The position numbers and the translations under genes were made by a program. DNA of 33,323 nucleotides from positions 1-33,323 of the forward strand of contig NZ_LFIQ01000124.1 of the NCBI RefSeq assembly GCF_001189245.1, in the 5' to 3' direction. Shown here in pieces: positions 8,042 to 16,405 of the stretch (positions are counted from its first letter, which is position 1; every line of letters begins with the position of its first letter). Below the pieces are notes generated by a model. The model ran no database searches and was not told the DNA's origin. It was given only the letters and a program-made list of their open reading frames with translations. This DNA comes from Bradyrhizobium pachyrhizi (lineage in GTDB: Bacteria; Pseudomonadota; Alphaproteobacteria; Rhizobiales; Xanthobacteraceae).

Positions 8042-8821
8042 ATGAACCTATCAATGAAGGACCGCGTCGCGGTGGTTACCGGCGGCAGCAAGGGCATCGG
8101 GATCGCGGTGGCGCGGCGGTTTGCCGAATCCGGCGCCAGGGTCGCGATCCTCGCCCGCGGCGCGGCCGATCTCGCTGCGGCGCGCGAGGCGCTCGCCAGG
8201 GATGGCCTCGTGGTGCGCGATTATGTCTGCGACGTCGCGAAGGCCGCCGACATCAGCAAGGCCCACGACCAGATCGTTGCCGATCTCGGCAAGATCGACG
8301 TGCTCGTCAACAACGCCGGCACGGCACGCACGCTGGCGTTCGAGAGCATCAGCGACGAGGCCTGGCAGGAGGACCTCGACCTGAAGCTGTTCGCCGCGAT
8401 CCGCTTCAGCCGGCTGGTGTGGCCGGGCATGAAGCAGCGCAAATGGGGCCGCATCATCAACGTGCTCAACACCTTTGCAAAGGCGCCGGCCGGCAATTCC
8501 GCGCCGACCTCGGTGTCGCGCGCCGCCGGCATGGCGCTGACCAAGGTCATGGCCAATGAAGGCGGCGAGCACAACATCCTGGTGAATGCGCTCTTGGTCG
8601 GCCTGATCATGAGCGATCAATGGGTCAAGCGGCATGCTGCCCAGGCGCCGAACACGGATTTCGGGGAATTCGCCAAGGGCCTTGCCAAGGGCACCCCGCT
8701 CGGCCGCATCGGCACGGCGGAGGAGTTCGCCAACCTCGCCTGCTTCCTGGCCTCGGAGCAAGGCTCCTACATCACCGGCACCGCCATCAATGTCGATGGT
8801 GGCCGCTCGCCGGTGGTCTAG
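8042..8821 (+). CDS. SDR-fold protein lacking the catalytic tetrad
   Basis: A 259-residue Rossmann-fold protein of the short-chain dehydrogenase/reductase superfamily. The cofactor motif TGGSKGIG (13-20), acidic D64 region (CDVA), NNAG (90-93) and C-terminal INVDGG are all present. The catalytic positions are not: where classical SDRs have Asn, Ser, Tyr and Lys, this protein has K115, N143, T156 and R160 (segment PTSVSRAAG replacing the usual YxASKAA). It is therefore unlikely to be an ordinary FabG-type reductase despite overall similarity; the pattern fits the divergent BKR-like SDR subgroup that lacks a perfect catalytic tetrad. GGGAG precedes the ATG. It appears to be monocistronic or to follow the tiny frame at 7924. 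Its substrate and even its enzymatic activity are unknown. Confidence 0.88.
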   Translation: MNLSMKDRVAVVTGGSKGIGIAVARRFAESGARVAILARGAADLAAAREALARDGLVVRDYVCDVAKAADISKAHDQIVADLGKIDVLVNNAGTARTLAFESISDEAWQEDLDLKLFAAIRFSRLVWPGMKQRKWGRIINVLNTFAKAPAGNSAPTSVSRAAGMALTKVMANEGGEHNILVNALLVGLIMSDQWVKRHAAQAPNTDFGEFAKGLAKGTPLGRIGTAEEFANLACFLASEQGSYITGTAINVDGGRSPVV

Positions 8822-8864
8822 AGCCCCGGTCCCGGTTCAACCCGGTCCGGAGCTCCAGATTCTG

Positions 8865-8916
8865 CTTTGGCGCGTTTTCTTCACGCGAACCGGTGTCCGC
8901 TGCGCTCGAAAACGCT
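8865..8916. repeat. Short dispersed repeat
   Basis: The stretch from TTTGGCGCGTTTTCTTCACG to CTCGAAAACGCT matches an intergenic repeat type I recognise in Bradyrhizobium and relatives. CGCGTTTTC near the left end and GAAAACGC at the right end form inverted arms. A truncated relative lies at 11555-11585 in this window (ACCGGTGGCCACTTCCTTCG followed by AAAACGCT). Confidence 0.6.
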
Positions 8917-8956
8917 CAAGCGGGCAACCAACGGCAGGAAGCGACGGCTCAAAAGC

Positions 8957-8984
8957 AAAAGGCCTCCGTCACCGGAGGCCTTTT
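8957..8984. terminator. Rho-independent terminator, probably bidirectional
   Basis: A perfect 12-bp stem, AAAAGGCCTCCG at 8957-8968 and CGGAGGCCTTTT at 8973-8984, with a TCAC loop. Read on the minus strand it starts 4 bp past the HU stop codon and is followed by a T-rich tract (TTTTGCTTTTG). Read on the plus strand it lies about 140 bp after the SDR gene and ends in TTTT. The A and T flanks let it work in both directions between these convergent genes. Confidence 0.85.
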
Positions 8985-8988
8985 CGTC

Positions 8989-9288
8989 TTAAACCGCGTC
9001 CTTGGCGGCCTTGACCGGCCGTGCGCGGACGATCTTCCGGGCCGGCTTGGCCTTGAACATCATCTCTTCGCCGGTGAAGGGGTTGGTGCCCTTGCGCGCC
9101 TTGGTCGCAGGCTTCTTGACCACAACGAACTTCGCGAAGCCGGGGACGAGGAACACCCCGTTCTTCTTCAGCTCCTTGTGGCCGACATCGACGAGCGAGT
9201 CCAAAACGTTCTTGACGTCGCGCTTGGAGAGTTCGGTGGTGGTCGCGATCTTCTCGATCACTTGCGACTTCGACAGTTGGGTAGCCAT
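8989..9288 (-). CDS. HU-family DNA-binding nucleoid protein
   Basis: A 99-residue histone-like protein. The HU/IHF fold is plain: helical N-terminus (TQLSKSQVIEKIATTTELSKRDVKNVLDSLVDVGHKELKKNG) followed by the beta-arm region GFAKFVVVKKPATKARKGTNPFTGEEM. The classic GRNPxTG arm motif appears as KGTNPFTGEE. It is longer than the usual 90 residues because of a basic, Ala-rich C-terminal tail (about 81-99), a form seen in some alphaproteobacteria. The ATG has GGAG five to six bases upstream. It is a single gene with its own terminator at 8957-8984. Confidence 0.95.
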   Translation of the reverse strand: MATQLSKSQVIEKIATTTELSKRDVKNVLDSLVDVGHKELKKNGVFLVPGFAKFVVVKKPATKARKGTNPFTGEEMMFKAKPARKIVRARPVKAAKDAV

Positions 9289-9722
9289 GGTTGCTCCATT
9301 GATTCTGGAGTGGGCACGATATGGCGGAAAATGCCGAGAAAAACAGTGTTTTCTGCACTTCCCACCACAATATCGCTGTGGACAGCCTCCGAATCAGGGA
9401 TTTTTCCAGTGTTTTTTCAAGTCAAGGCGCTTCCGACTCCTAAAATTACAGCGTTTGCGCGGCTTCGGGGCTCCCGAAACAGTCCCTCGAGAGAATCACC
9501 AGACGCAACTCGCGCGGCCCAAACTGCGACAATGCGGCGCTCGATCCGGGTTGCGAAGCGCTGCCGCGCGCCACTTCAGGTTTCGGAAACGATCCTCCAA
9601 AAGGCCGAGGCATTAGAAAATGACTTGGGTTCCCATTCCAAGCTAACATCGCCAAATGACGGCCACGACCGATCGGCTGGCCGCCCGATGCAAGCCTTTA
9701 TGCAAGTTCTGGAGACCCGCGT
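9289..9722. other. Intergenic region between HU and peptide-binding protein
   Basis: This 434-bp gap has no credible gene. It must contain divergent promoters for the HU gene (minus) and the peptide importer (plus). It is locally A/T-rich compared with its surroundings. A 13-bp perfect palindrome AAAACAGTGTTTT lies at 9340-9352, about 50 bp upstream of the HU start, and CAGTGTTTT recurs about 66 bp further on. No recognised operator was identified. Confidence 0.4.
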
Positions 9723-11336
9723 ATGGATTTGAGCCGCCTCGAGATCAACCGCCGCACGGCCCTTCTGACCTCGGCCGCGATTGCGGCCAATGTCATCAAT
9801 CCGATGCGGGCATTCGCGCAAGAAACCCCGCGCAAGGGCGGCGTGTTCAACGTCCATTACGGCGCCGAGCAGCGCCAGCTCAATCCCAGCATCCAGGCCT
9901 CGACCGGCGTCTACATCATCGGCGGCAAGATCCAGGAGAATCTGGTCGACCTCGACGCCAACGGCCAGCCGGTCGGCGTGCTCGCCGAGAGCTGGGAGGC
10001 GACCCCGGACGGCAAGACCGTCACCTTCAAGCTGCGCAAGGGCGTCACCTGGCACGACGGCAAGCCGTTCACGTCTGACGACGTCGCCTTCAGCGCGATG
10101 AACATGTGGAAGAAGATCCTCAACTACGGATCGACGCTGCAGCTGTTCCTCACATCGGTCGATACGCCCGATCCGCAGACCGCGATCTTCCGCTACGAGC
10201 GGCCGATGCCGCTGAACCTGTTGCTCCGGGCCCTGCCCGACCTCGGCTACGTCTCCGCCAAGCATCTCTATGAGAGCGGCGACATCAGGCAGAACCCGAC
10301 CAATCTGGCGCCGGTCGGCACCGGCCCGTTCAAATTCGTCAAATACGAGCGCGGGCAATACATCATCGCCGACCGCAACCCGGACTATTGGCGGCCGAAC
10401 GCGCCCTATCTCGACCGCATCGTCTGGAAGGTGATCACCGACCGCGCCGCCGCGGCCGCACAGATGGAGGCCGGCGAGCTGCACTACAGCCCGTTCTCGG
10501 GCCTCACGATCTCGGACATGGCGCGGCTCGGCAAGGACAAGCGCTTCATCGTCCAGACCAAGGGCAATGAGGGCAACGCCCGCACCAACACGATCGAGTT
10601 CAACTTCCGCCGCAAGGAGCTGGCCGACATCCGGGTCCGCCGTGCCATCGCGCACGCGATCAACGTGCCGTTCTTCATCGACAATTTTCTGGGCGATTTC
10701 GCCAAGCTCGGCACCGGCCCGATCCCGTCGACCTCGACCGACTTCTATCCCGGGCCGAACACGCCGCAATACCCCTATGACAAGGCCAAGGCGATCGCGC
10801 TGCTCGACGAGGCCGGCTTCAAGGCCAGTAGCGGCAACCGCTTCTCGCTGAGGCTCTTGCCGGCGCCGTGGGGCGAGGACATCTCGCTGTGGTCGACCTT
10901 CATCCAGCAGTCGCTGGGAGAAGTCGGCATCCAGGTCGACATCGTGCGCAACGACGGCGGCGGCTTCCTCAAGCAGGTCTATGACGAGCACGCCTTCGAT
11001 CTCGCGACCGGCTGGCACCAGTACCGCAACGACCCTGCGGTCTCGACCACGGTATGGTACCGCTCCGGCCAGCCCAAGGGCGCGCCGTGGACCAACCAAT
11101 GGGGCTGGGAGGACAAGACCGTCGATGCCACCATCGACAACGCCGCGACCGAAGTCGATCCGGTCAAGCGCAAGGCGCTCTACGCCGATTTCGTCAAGGA
11201 GGTGAACACCGAGCTGCCGGTCTGGATGCCGATCGAGCAGATCTTCGTCACCGTGATCACGGCCAAGGCGCGCAACCATTCCAACACCCCGCGCTGGGGC
11301 TCGACGAGCTGGCACGATCTTTGGCTGAGCGCATGA
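9723..11336 (+). CDS. Dipeptide/oligopeptide-type ABC substrate-binding protein (SBP_bac_5)
   Basis: A 537-residue periplasmic binding protein of the DppA/OppA class. The N-terminus has a twin-arginine-like motif (NRRTALLTSAA, RR at 10-11) and an AFAQ cleavage site near 31-33, suggesting Tat export. Family landmarks are LAESWEATPDGKTVTFKLRKGVTWHDGKPFTSDDVAFS (about 87-124), GTGPFKFVKYERG, and ADIRVRRAIAHAIN in the middle. It heads a set with two permeases and a double ATPase downstream, separated from them by 260 bp containing repeats, so expression may drop or be processed there. Such importers carry peptides, opines or other compounds; the ligand cannot be deduced. Confidence 0.92.
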   Translation: MDLSRLEINRRTALLTSAAIAANVINPMRAFAQETPRKGGVFNVHYGAEQRQLNPSIQASTGVYIIGGKIQENLVDLDANGQPVGVLAESWEATPDGKTVTFKLRKGVTWHDGKPFTSDDVAFSAMNMWKKILNYGSTLQLFLTSVDTPDPQTAIFRYERPMPLNLLLRALPDLGYVSAKHLYESGDIRQNPTNLAPVGTGPFKFVKYERGQYIIADRNPDYWRPNAPYLDRIVWKVITDRAAAAAQMEAGELHYSPFSGLTISDMARLGKDKRFIVQTKGNEGNARTNTIEFNFRRKELADIRVRRAIAHAINVPFFIDNFLGDFAKLGTGPIPSTSTDFYPGPNTPQYPYDKAKAIALLDEAGFKASSGNRFSLRLLPAPWGEDISLWSTFIQQSLGEVGIQVDIVRNDGGGFLKQVYDEHAFDLATGWHQYRNDPAVSTTVWYRSGQPKGAPWTNQWGWEDKTVDATIDNAATEVDPVKRKALYADFVKEVNTELPVWMPIEQIFVTVITAKARNHSNTPRWGSTSWHDLWLSA

Positions 11337-11344
11337 GGCTGCGC

Positions 11345-11516
11345 GCCCTTGCTTCTCCCTCGCCCCGCTCTTGCAGGGAGAGGGTTGGGGTGAGGGGCTG
11401 TCTCCGCAAGTGATGCGGGTGGATGGTCCGGTACCCCCTCACCCGGATCGCATCTAACGATGCGATTCGACCTCGAAGACCGAGCTTCGCTCGTCTCGAC
11501 CCCGCAAGCGGGGCGA
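11345..11516. repeat. Composite dispersed repeat of hairpins
   Basis: Related in plan to 7749-7874. Stem TCTCCCT (11354-11360) pairs with AGGGAGA (11375-11381); GGATCGCATC (11445-11454) and GATGCGATTC (11459-11468) form a stem with loop TAAC; CCCCGC (11500-11505) faces GCGGGG (11508-11513). It sits between the peptide-binding protein and its permease genes, where it could attenuate or stabilise the upstream transcript. Confidence 0.65.
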
Positions 11517-11554
11517 GCTGACCGAGCGGCCGACGCTGGTTCAAGTCAATGACG

Positions 11555-11585
11555 GCGACCGGTGGCCACTTCCTTCGAAAACGCT
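11555..11585. repeat. Truncated copy of the 8865-8916 repeat
   Basis: The stretch beginning GCGACCGGTGGCCACTTCCT and ending CGAAAACGCT matches the right half of the repeat at 8865-8916 with a few changes. It ends 11 bp before the start of the permease gene, so its insertion or decay has shaped that gene's 5' region, which shows only a weak ribosome-binding site. Confidence 0.5.
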
Positions 11586-11596
11586 ATAGATAAGGC

Positions 11597-12574
11597 ATGC
11601 GTATCCTGAGCCTTGCGGGGCGGCGGCTCGCCGCCTCGATCCCGACCCTGTTCCTGATCCTGATCGGCGTGTTCCTGCTGCTGCAGCTCGCGCCGGGCGA
11701 CACCGTCGATGCGCTGATGGCGCAAATGGGCGGCGGCGACGCCGCGACCGCCGAGGCGCTGCGCAAATTCTACGGGCTAAACCTCTCGGTTCCGGCGCAG
11801 CTCGGGAACTATCTGTGGCACCTGGTCCGGCTCGACCTCGGCTTCTCCTCGATCTACGGCAAGCCGGTGGCGACCGTGATCCTGGAACGGCTGCCGCCGA
11901 CCATCCTGTTGATGACCGCGTCGCTGTCATTCGCGTTCTTCTTTGGCCTCGTGTTCGGCGTGATCGCCGCGCGCGGCGTCAACCGCTGGCCGGACACGAT
12001 GATCTCCACCCTCGGCCTGATCTTCTACGCCACGCCCTCGTTCTGGTTCGGGCTGATGGCGATCGTGGTGTTCTCGGTCTATCTGCAGTGGCTGCCGCCG
12101 GGCGGCTTCGAGGACATCGGCACGGTGCAGACCGGGATCTGGCGCGTGCTGGATATCGCGGCCCATCTGGTGCTGCCGACGCTGACGCTCGGGCTGATCT
12201 TCCTCGCAATCTATTTGCGCATCATGCGCGCCTCGATGCTGGAGGTGCTGAACCTCGATTTCGTCCGCACCGCCCGCGCCAAGGGGCTGGACGAGACCCA
12301 TGTCATCACCCGCCATGTGCTGCGCAACGCGCTGCTGCCAATGGTGACGCTGATCGGATTGCAGGCCGGCACCATGCTCGGCGGCTCGGTCGTGGTGGAG
12401 AGCGTGTTCTCCCTGCCCGGCCTCGGCCGCCTTGCCTATGAATCGGTGGTGCAGCGCGACCTCAACACCCTGCTCGGCATCGTCTTCGTGTCCGCACTAC
12501 TCGTCATATCCGTGAACTTCGTCGTCGACCTGCTCTACGCGCGGCTCGATCCGCGCATCGCGGCGGAGGGCTGA
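11597..12574 (+). CDS. Peptide-type ABC transporter permease (DppB-like)
   Basis: Inner-membrane permease of 325 residues. It has the DppB/OppB plan: an N-terminal TM helix (IPTLFLILIGVFLLLQLAPGD), a periplasmic loop, then five further hydrophobic segments. The EAA-type loop that contacts the ATPase reads DFVRTARAKGLDETHVITRHVLRNALLP (about 217-244), a hallmark of this family, and the C-terminal part contains VVESVFSLPGLGRLAYESVVQRD. An in-frame TAA immediately upstream excludes a longer protein. The Shine-Dalgarno is weak. It is followed 2 bp later by the second permease. Confidence 0.94.
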   Translation: MRILSLAGRRLAASIPTLFLILIGVFLLLQLAPGDTVDALMAQMGGGDAATAEALRKFYGLNLSVPAQLGNYLWHLVRLDLGFSSIYGKPVATVILERLPPTILLMTASLSFAFFFGLVFGVIAARGVNRWPDTMISTLGLIFYATPSFWFGLMAIVVFSVYLQWLPPGGFEDIGTVQTGIWRVLDIAAHLVLPTLTLGLIFLAIYLRIMRASMLEVLNLDFVRTARAKGLDETHVITRHVLRNALLPMVTLIGLQAGTMLGGSVVVESVFSLPGLGRLAYESVVQRDLNTLLGIVFVSALLVISVNFVVDLLYARLDPRIAAEG

Positions 12575-12576
12575 CG

Positions 12577-13407
12577 ATGGATGCCGTGAAGCGCTACTTC
12601 CGCAGCCCGGCCGCGGTGATCGGCCTGATCCTGCTGCTGCTTGTCATCGCGATGGCAATCAGCGCGGGTGTCCTCTATCCGCGCGATCCGCTCGCCCTTG
12701 CCGGCCGGCCGCTGATCTGGCCGTTCTCCAACCCGCGCTTCCTGCTTGGGACCGACAATTCCGGCCGCGACATCGCCGCCCAGATCTTCTACGGCGCGCG
12801 GATCTCGCTGCTGATCGGCGGCGTCGCCACCGTGATCGCGATCCTGATCGGCATCCTGGTCGGCGCCTTCGCCGGCTATTACGGCGGCTGGGTCGACAAT
12901 GTCTTGATGCGGATCACCGAGGCGTTCCAGACGCTGCCGAACTTCGTGCTGCTGCTGGTGCTGGTCGCGGTGTTCGGCTCGACCCTGACCACGGTGACCA
13001 TTGCAGTTGGCGTGGTGTCGTGGCCGGCGCCGGCACGGCTGACCCGCGCCGAGTTCCTGTCGCTGCGCAACCGCGAATTCGTCCAGGCCGGCAAGACGCT
13101 CGGCATGAAGGACGTCCAGCTCATTCTCGGCGAAATCCTGCCCAACGCGCTGCCGCCCGTGATCGTCTATGCCAGCGTGGTGATGGCGGTCGCGATCCTG
13201 CTGGAAAGCGCGCTCGCCTTCCTGAGGCTGTCCGATCCCAACGTCGCCTCCTGGGGCAATCTGATCGGGCTCGGCCGCGACGTGCTCCGGGTGCAGTGGT
13301 ACGTCTCGGCGATCCCCGGCATTGCGATCCTCGTCACCGTGCTCGCGGTGTCGCTGGTCGGCCAGGGCCTCAACGATGCGCTCAATCCGAGGCTGAAGAG
13401 CCGATGA
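12577..13407 (+). CDS. Peptide-type ABC transporter permease (DppC-like)
   Basis: Second permease, 276 residues, partner of the DppB-like protein. It has the family start (short cytoplasmic N-terminus, TM helix VIGLILLLLVIAMAISAGVLY), the FLLGTDNSGRDIAAQIFYGARISLLIG block around 51-77, and the EAA-type loop REFVQAGKTLGMKDVQLILGEILPN (about 167-191). It begins 2 bp after the DppB-like stop and its TGA overlaps the ATG of the ATPase gene (ATGA), so the three genes are translated together. Confidence 0.94.
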   Translation: MDAVKRYFRSPAAVIGLILLLLVIAMAISAGVLYPRDPLALAGRPLIWPFSNPRFLLGTDNSGRDIAAQIFYGARISLLIGGVATVIAILIGILVGAFAGYYGGWVDNVLMRITEAFQTLPNFVLLLVLVAVFGSTLTTVTIAVGVVSWPAPARLTRAEFLSLRNREFVQAGKTLGMKDVQLILGEILPNALPPVIVYASVVMAVAILLESALAFLRLSDPNVASWGNLIGLGRDVLRVQWYVSAIPGIAILVTVLAVSLVGQGLNDALNPRLKSR

Positions 13408-15029
13408 GCGAGACGGTCCTTTCGCTCGACGCCCTGACAGTGCGCCTGCCCAAAGGCGCCGACCGGCCGCATGCGCTGTCCGACGTCTCATTGTCGATCG
13501 CCTCCAACGAGATCCTCTGCGTGGTCGGCGAGTCCGGCTCCGGCAAGTCGATGATGGCGAACGCCATCATGCGGCTGCTGCCGAACGAGGTGACGATCGA
13601 ACGGGGCCGGATGATGTTCGACGGCCGCGACCTCTGCGCCGCCGATCCGGCAGAGATGCGCGATGTGCGCGGCGCCGGGATCGCGATGATCTTCCAGGAG
13701 CCGATGACCGCGCTCAACCCGCTGCGCACCATCGGTGACCAGATCGGCGAGATGTTTGCGATCCACACCGCTCTCTCGAAGGCCGAGATCAATGCGCGGG
13801 TGCTGGCGCTGCTCGAGGACGTCCGCATCCCCGACCCCAGGGCTGCCGCAAAAGCCTACCCGCACGAGCTGTCGGGCGGCCAGCGCCAGCGGGCGATGAT
13901 CGCGATGGCGCTGGCGCTCGACCCCAAGCTCCTGATCGCCGACGAGCCGACCACCGCGCTCGATGTCACAACGCAGGCGCAGATCCTGAAGCTGATCCGC
14001 GATTTGCAGCAGCGCAAGAGGACGGCGGTGCTGTTCATCACCCATGATTTCGGCGTCGTCGCCGAGATCGCCGACCGCGTCGTGGTGATGCAGCACGGCT
14101 CGATCGTCGAGCAAGGCGCGGCCGACAAGGTGCTGAACGATCCGCAGCATGCCTACACCAAGCAGCTGATTGCGGCCGTGCCGCCGCTGAAGGCGCCGCC
14201 GCCGCGCATCCTTTCCGGCAAGGATATCCTGACCATCGACGGCGTCTCCAAGACCTACCGCACCGGCGGCTTCCTCGGCCGCGGCGCGCGGATCACGGAA
14301 GCCGTCAAGAACGTGTCGCTGCATCTCCCGCGCGGCGCGACGCTCGGCATCGTCGGCGAATCCGGTTCGGGCAAATCGACGCTCGCGCGCTGCATCGTGC
14401 GGCTGATCGATCCCGACACCGGGTCGATCGTGCTCGACGGCAAGGACTGGGCAAAGCTCGGCCGCGACGATATCAGGCGCGAGACCCGCCACATCCAGAC
14501 GGTGTTCCAGGATCCGTTCGCCTCGCTCAATCCGCGCCGCAAGGCGGCCGAGCTGGTGGCGCAGGGACCGATCGTGCACGGCACCGATCGCGCCACCGCG
14601 ATTGCGGAAGCGCGAAAGCTGTTCGGGCTGGTCGGGCTCGATCCGTCCGCCGGCGATCGCTACCCGCACGAATTCTCCGGCGGCCAGCGCCAGCGCATCG
14701 GGCTCGCCCGGGCATTGGCGTTGAAGCCGGATGTGCTGGTGGCGGACGAGCCAGTCTCGGCGCTCGACGTCTCGGTGCAGGCGCAGGTCTTGAGGTTGCT
14801 CGCCGGGCTGCGCCAGCAGCTCGGCCTCTCCATCATCTTCATCACCCACGATCTGCGCGTCGCCGCCCAGATCTGCGATCTCGTCGCCGTCATGAAGGAT
14901 GGCGCCGTGGTCGAGCAAGGGCTGACCGCCGAGGTGTTCGGCAGGCCGCAGCATTCCTATACGCAGGCGCTGCTGTCGGCGATCCCCGGCGGCGCGTTCG
15001 CGCGCGAGCACGGCACCGCAACCGAATAG
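13404..15029 (+). CDS. Fused double ATP-binding protein of a peptide-type ABC importer (DppD-DppF fusion)
   Basis: One 541-residue protein carries both ATPase domains that are separate DppD and DppF in E. coli. Domain 1: Walker A GESGSGKS 42-49, signature LSGGQ 156-160, Walker B LLIADEP 176-182, switch H214. Domain 2: Walker A GESGSGKS 318-325, signature FSGGQ 424-428, Walker B VLVADEP 444-450, switch H482. Each domain ends with the oligopeptide-type tail (HAYTKQLIAAVPPL; HSYTQALLSAIPGG). The start at 13404 is set by the ATGA overlap with the permease; upstream open frame is the permease's shadow. The gene ends 16 bp from the convergent FBP aldolase/phosphatase gene. Confidence 0.95.
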   Translation: MSETVLSLDALTVRLPKGADRPHALSDVSLSIASNEILCVVGESGSGKSMMANAIMRLLPNEVTIERGRMMFDGRDLCAADPAEMRDVRGAGIAMIFQEPMTALNPLRTIGDQIGEMFAIHTALSKAEINARVLALLEDVRIPDPRAAAKAYPHELSGGQRQRAMIAMALALDPKLLIADEPTTALDVTTQAQILKLIRDLQQRKRTAVLFITHDFGVVAEIADRVVVMQHGSIVEQGAADKVLNDPQHAYTKQLIAAVPPLKAPPPRILSGKDILTIDGVSKTYRTGGFLGRGARITEAVKNVSLHLPRGATLGIVGESGSGKSTLARCIVRLIDPDTGSIVLDGKDWAKLGRDDIRRETRHIQTVFQDPFASLNPRRKAAELVAQGPIVHGTDRATAIAEARKLFGLVGLDPSAGDRYPHEFSGGQRQRIGLARALALKPDVLVADEPVSALDVSVQAQVLRLLAGLRQQLGLSIIFITHDLRVAAQICDLVAVMKDGAVVEQGLTAEVFGRPQHSYTQALLSAIPGGAFAREHGTATE

Positions 15030-15045
15030 CCGGGCACGCGCGGCC

Positions 15046-16191
15046 CTACTCCGCCGCTTGTGGCTTGGGCTCCTCGCGCAGCCGGAAGCGCTTCAGCAAT
15101 CCGGATACCGTGTCGCGGAAGCCGCCATATTCCAGCTCTGAATAGGGCAGCATCGCAGCACCGGACCAGCCCTGGCTGCGCATCTCGATCGCCTTGCGCT
15201 GCGCGCGCTGGCGGACCTCGTCCCACGCGAGGTTGTCAAAGAAATCGGTATAGGACTCCGAGAACTTCCCGTCCCGGTCGATCGAGAAGCCGACGCAGGA
15301 AACGATCGGCAGGCAGTACATCCCCGTCACCGGGGTGTTGAGCGGCACCGGCATGAGCGGCATCACATGCGAGCCGCGCGCATCGCCGCCCACGAAGTGC
15401 GCCTTGGCAAAGGGCGAGATGATTTCTTCGGGCGCCGCGAAAATGCCCTGGTTCCTGACGACCGCGACCGGATCATCCTTGCCGGTGTACTTGCCTGCGA
15501 TGGAGTGCAGGCGCTGCGCCGAAACGGCGACGGCGACCTCGCCATACGTTTTCGAGACGATGCGATCAATGCCGAAGCGCTCGTTGTCGCGAAGCAGCGC
15601 CGCAATGTGGTAGCCGTCCGCGGGCGCATCGAGTTCGATCACGCTGTCGCCGGCCGTGTTGTCCATATCGATGATATGGAAACGGAAGCCCTTGATCATC
15701 GGGGGCAGCATCAGCCCGGCGCAATACATGGGATCGGCAAAAGCCAGATAGAGCGGCAGGTTGTAGGCGCCGGGGCCGCATTTGTCTGCGGCGAACACCA
15801 TGAAGGACTCCGCGGGTCTCGCGCCCGAGAGGTTGTGGTCGAAGCTGAGTTCGGCGACGGCCGGGCCCGCGCCGCGAACGTTTCCGGAAGGGGCGTCGAC
15901 AAGAAGATCCTGGCCGGCGCCGTAGAGCCCAGAGGTCTTCGCAACCGCAGTGGCCGCGAGAAACGTCTTCCAGGCGAATTGGTGGACTTCGGAGCTCCCT
16001 TCGCCCCGCGTGTGCGTCATGATGATCGCAATATCGTCGCCGGTATGGCGCACGAAACCGTCGATCAGGAGACCGTTGTCGATCGCTTTCGCGACCTCCC
16101 CTTCGACTGCCGCCATCATGCGCGCAGATGGTTTCGTGTGGCCCCCAACGGAGCCAATGTCAGCCTTGATGACCGAAATGGTGAGTTTCAT
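15046..16191 (-). CDS. Bifunctional fructose-1,6-bisphosphate aldolase/phosphatase (archaeal-type, FBPase class V)
   Basis: A 381-residue enzyme that condenses the two triose phosphates to fructose 1,6-bisphosphate and then dephosphorylates it to fructose 6-phosphate, making the step irreversible toward gluconeogenesis. Family residues known from archaeal structures are in place: D11 and H18 (KADIGSVGGH), D52-D53 (TGDDI), Schiff-base lysine K238 in YTGKDDP with D239-D240, Y235, and Y355 in the C-terminal SELEYGG. Start ATG 16191 has GGAGG seven bases upstream; the ATG at 16197 is too close to it. The PFK gene lies 214 bp upstream on the same strand, so they may be co-transcribed. This type is typical of archaea and deep-branching bacteria, and is unusual beside the classical Calvin/gluconeogenic FBPases of alphaproteobacteria. 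Confidence 0.93.
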   Translation of the reverse strand: MKLTISVIKADIGSVGGHTKPSARMMAAVEGEVAKAIDNGLLIDGFVRHTGDDIAIIMTHTRGEGSSEVHQFAWKTFLAATAVAKTSGLYGAGQDLLVDAPSGNVRGAGPAVAELSFDHNLSGARPAESFMVFAADKCGPGAYNLPLYLAFADPMYCAGLMLPPMIKGFRFHIIDMDNTAGDSVIELDAPADGYHIAALLRDNERFGIDRIVSKTYGEVAVAVSAQRLHSIAGKYTGKDDPVAVVRNQGIFAAPEEIISPFAKAHFVGGDARGSHVMPLMPVPLNTPVTGMYCLPIVSCVGFSIDRDGKFSESYTDFFDNLAWDEVRQRAQRKAIEMRSQGWSGAAMLPYSELEYGGFRDTVSGLLKRFRLREEPKPQAAE

Positions 16192-16405
16192 GAGCATCCC
16201 TCCGACCGCAGCGCAGCGCCTTCGCCTCGGCGCTCGCTGCGCCGGGGGCGACGGCGCGCTCATTTGCGAAAAGAACGTCGTGTGGTGCGACAGGTTCCCT
16301 GAGCAAATTCCTTGCGGAACTATGGCCCCTCCGTCACCGCGTGTCGATACGGGCTATCGACGCATCTGGAATAGCTCGTCATGCTCGATGGGGTTACCAC
16401 CCACC

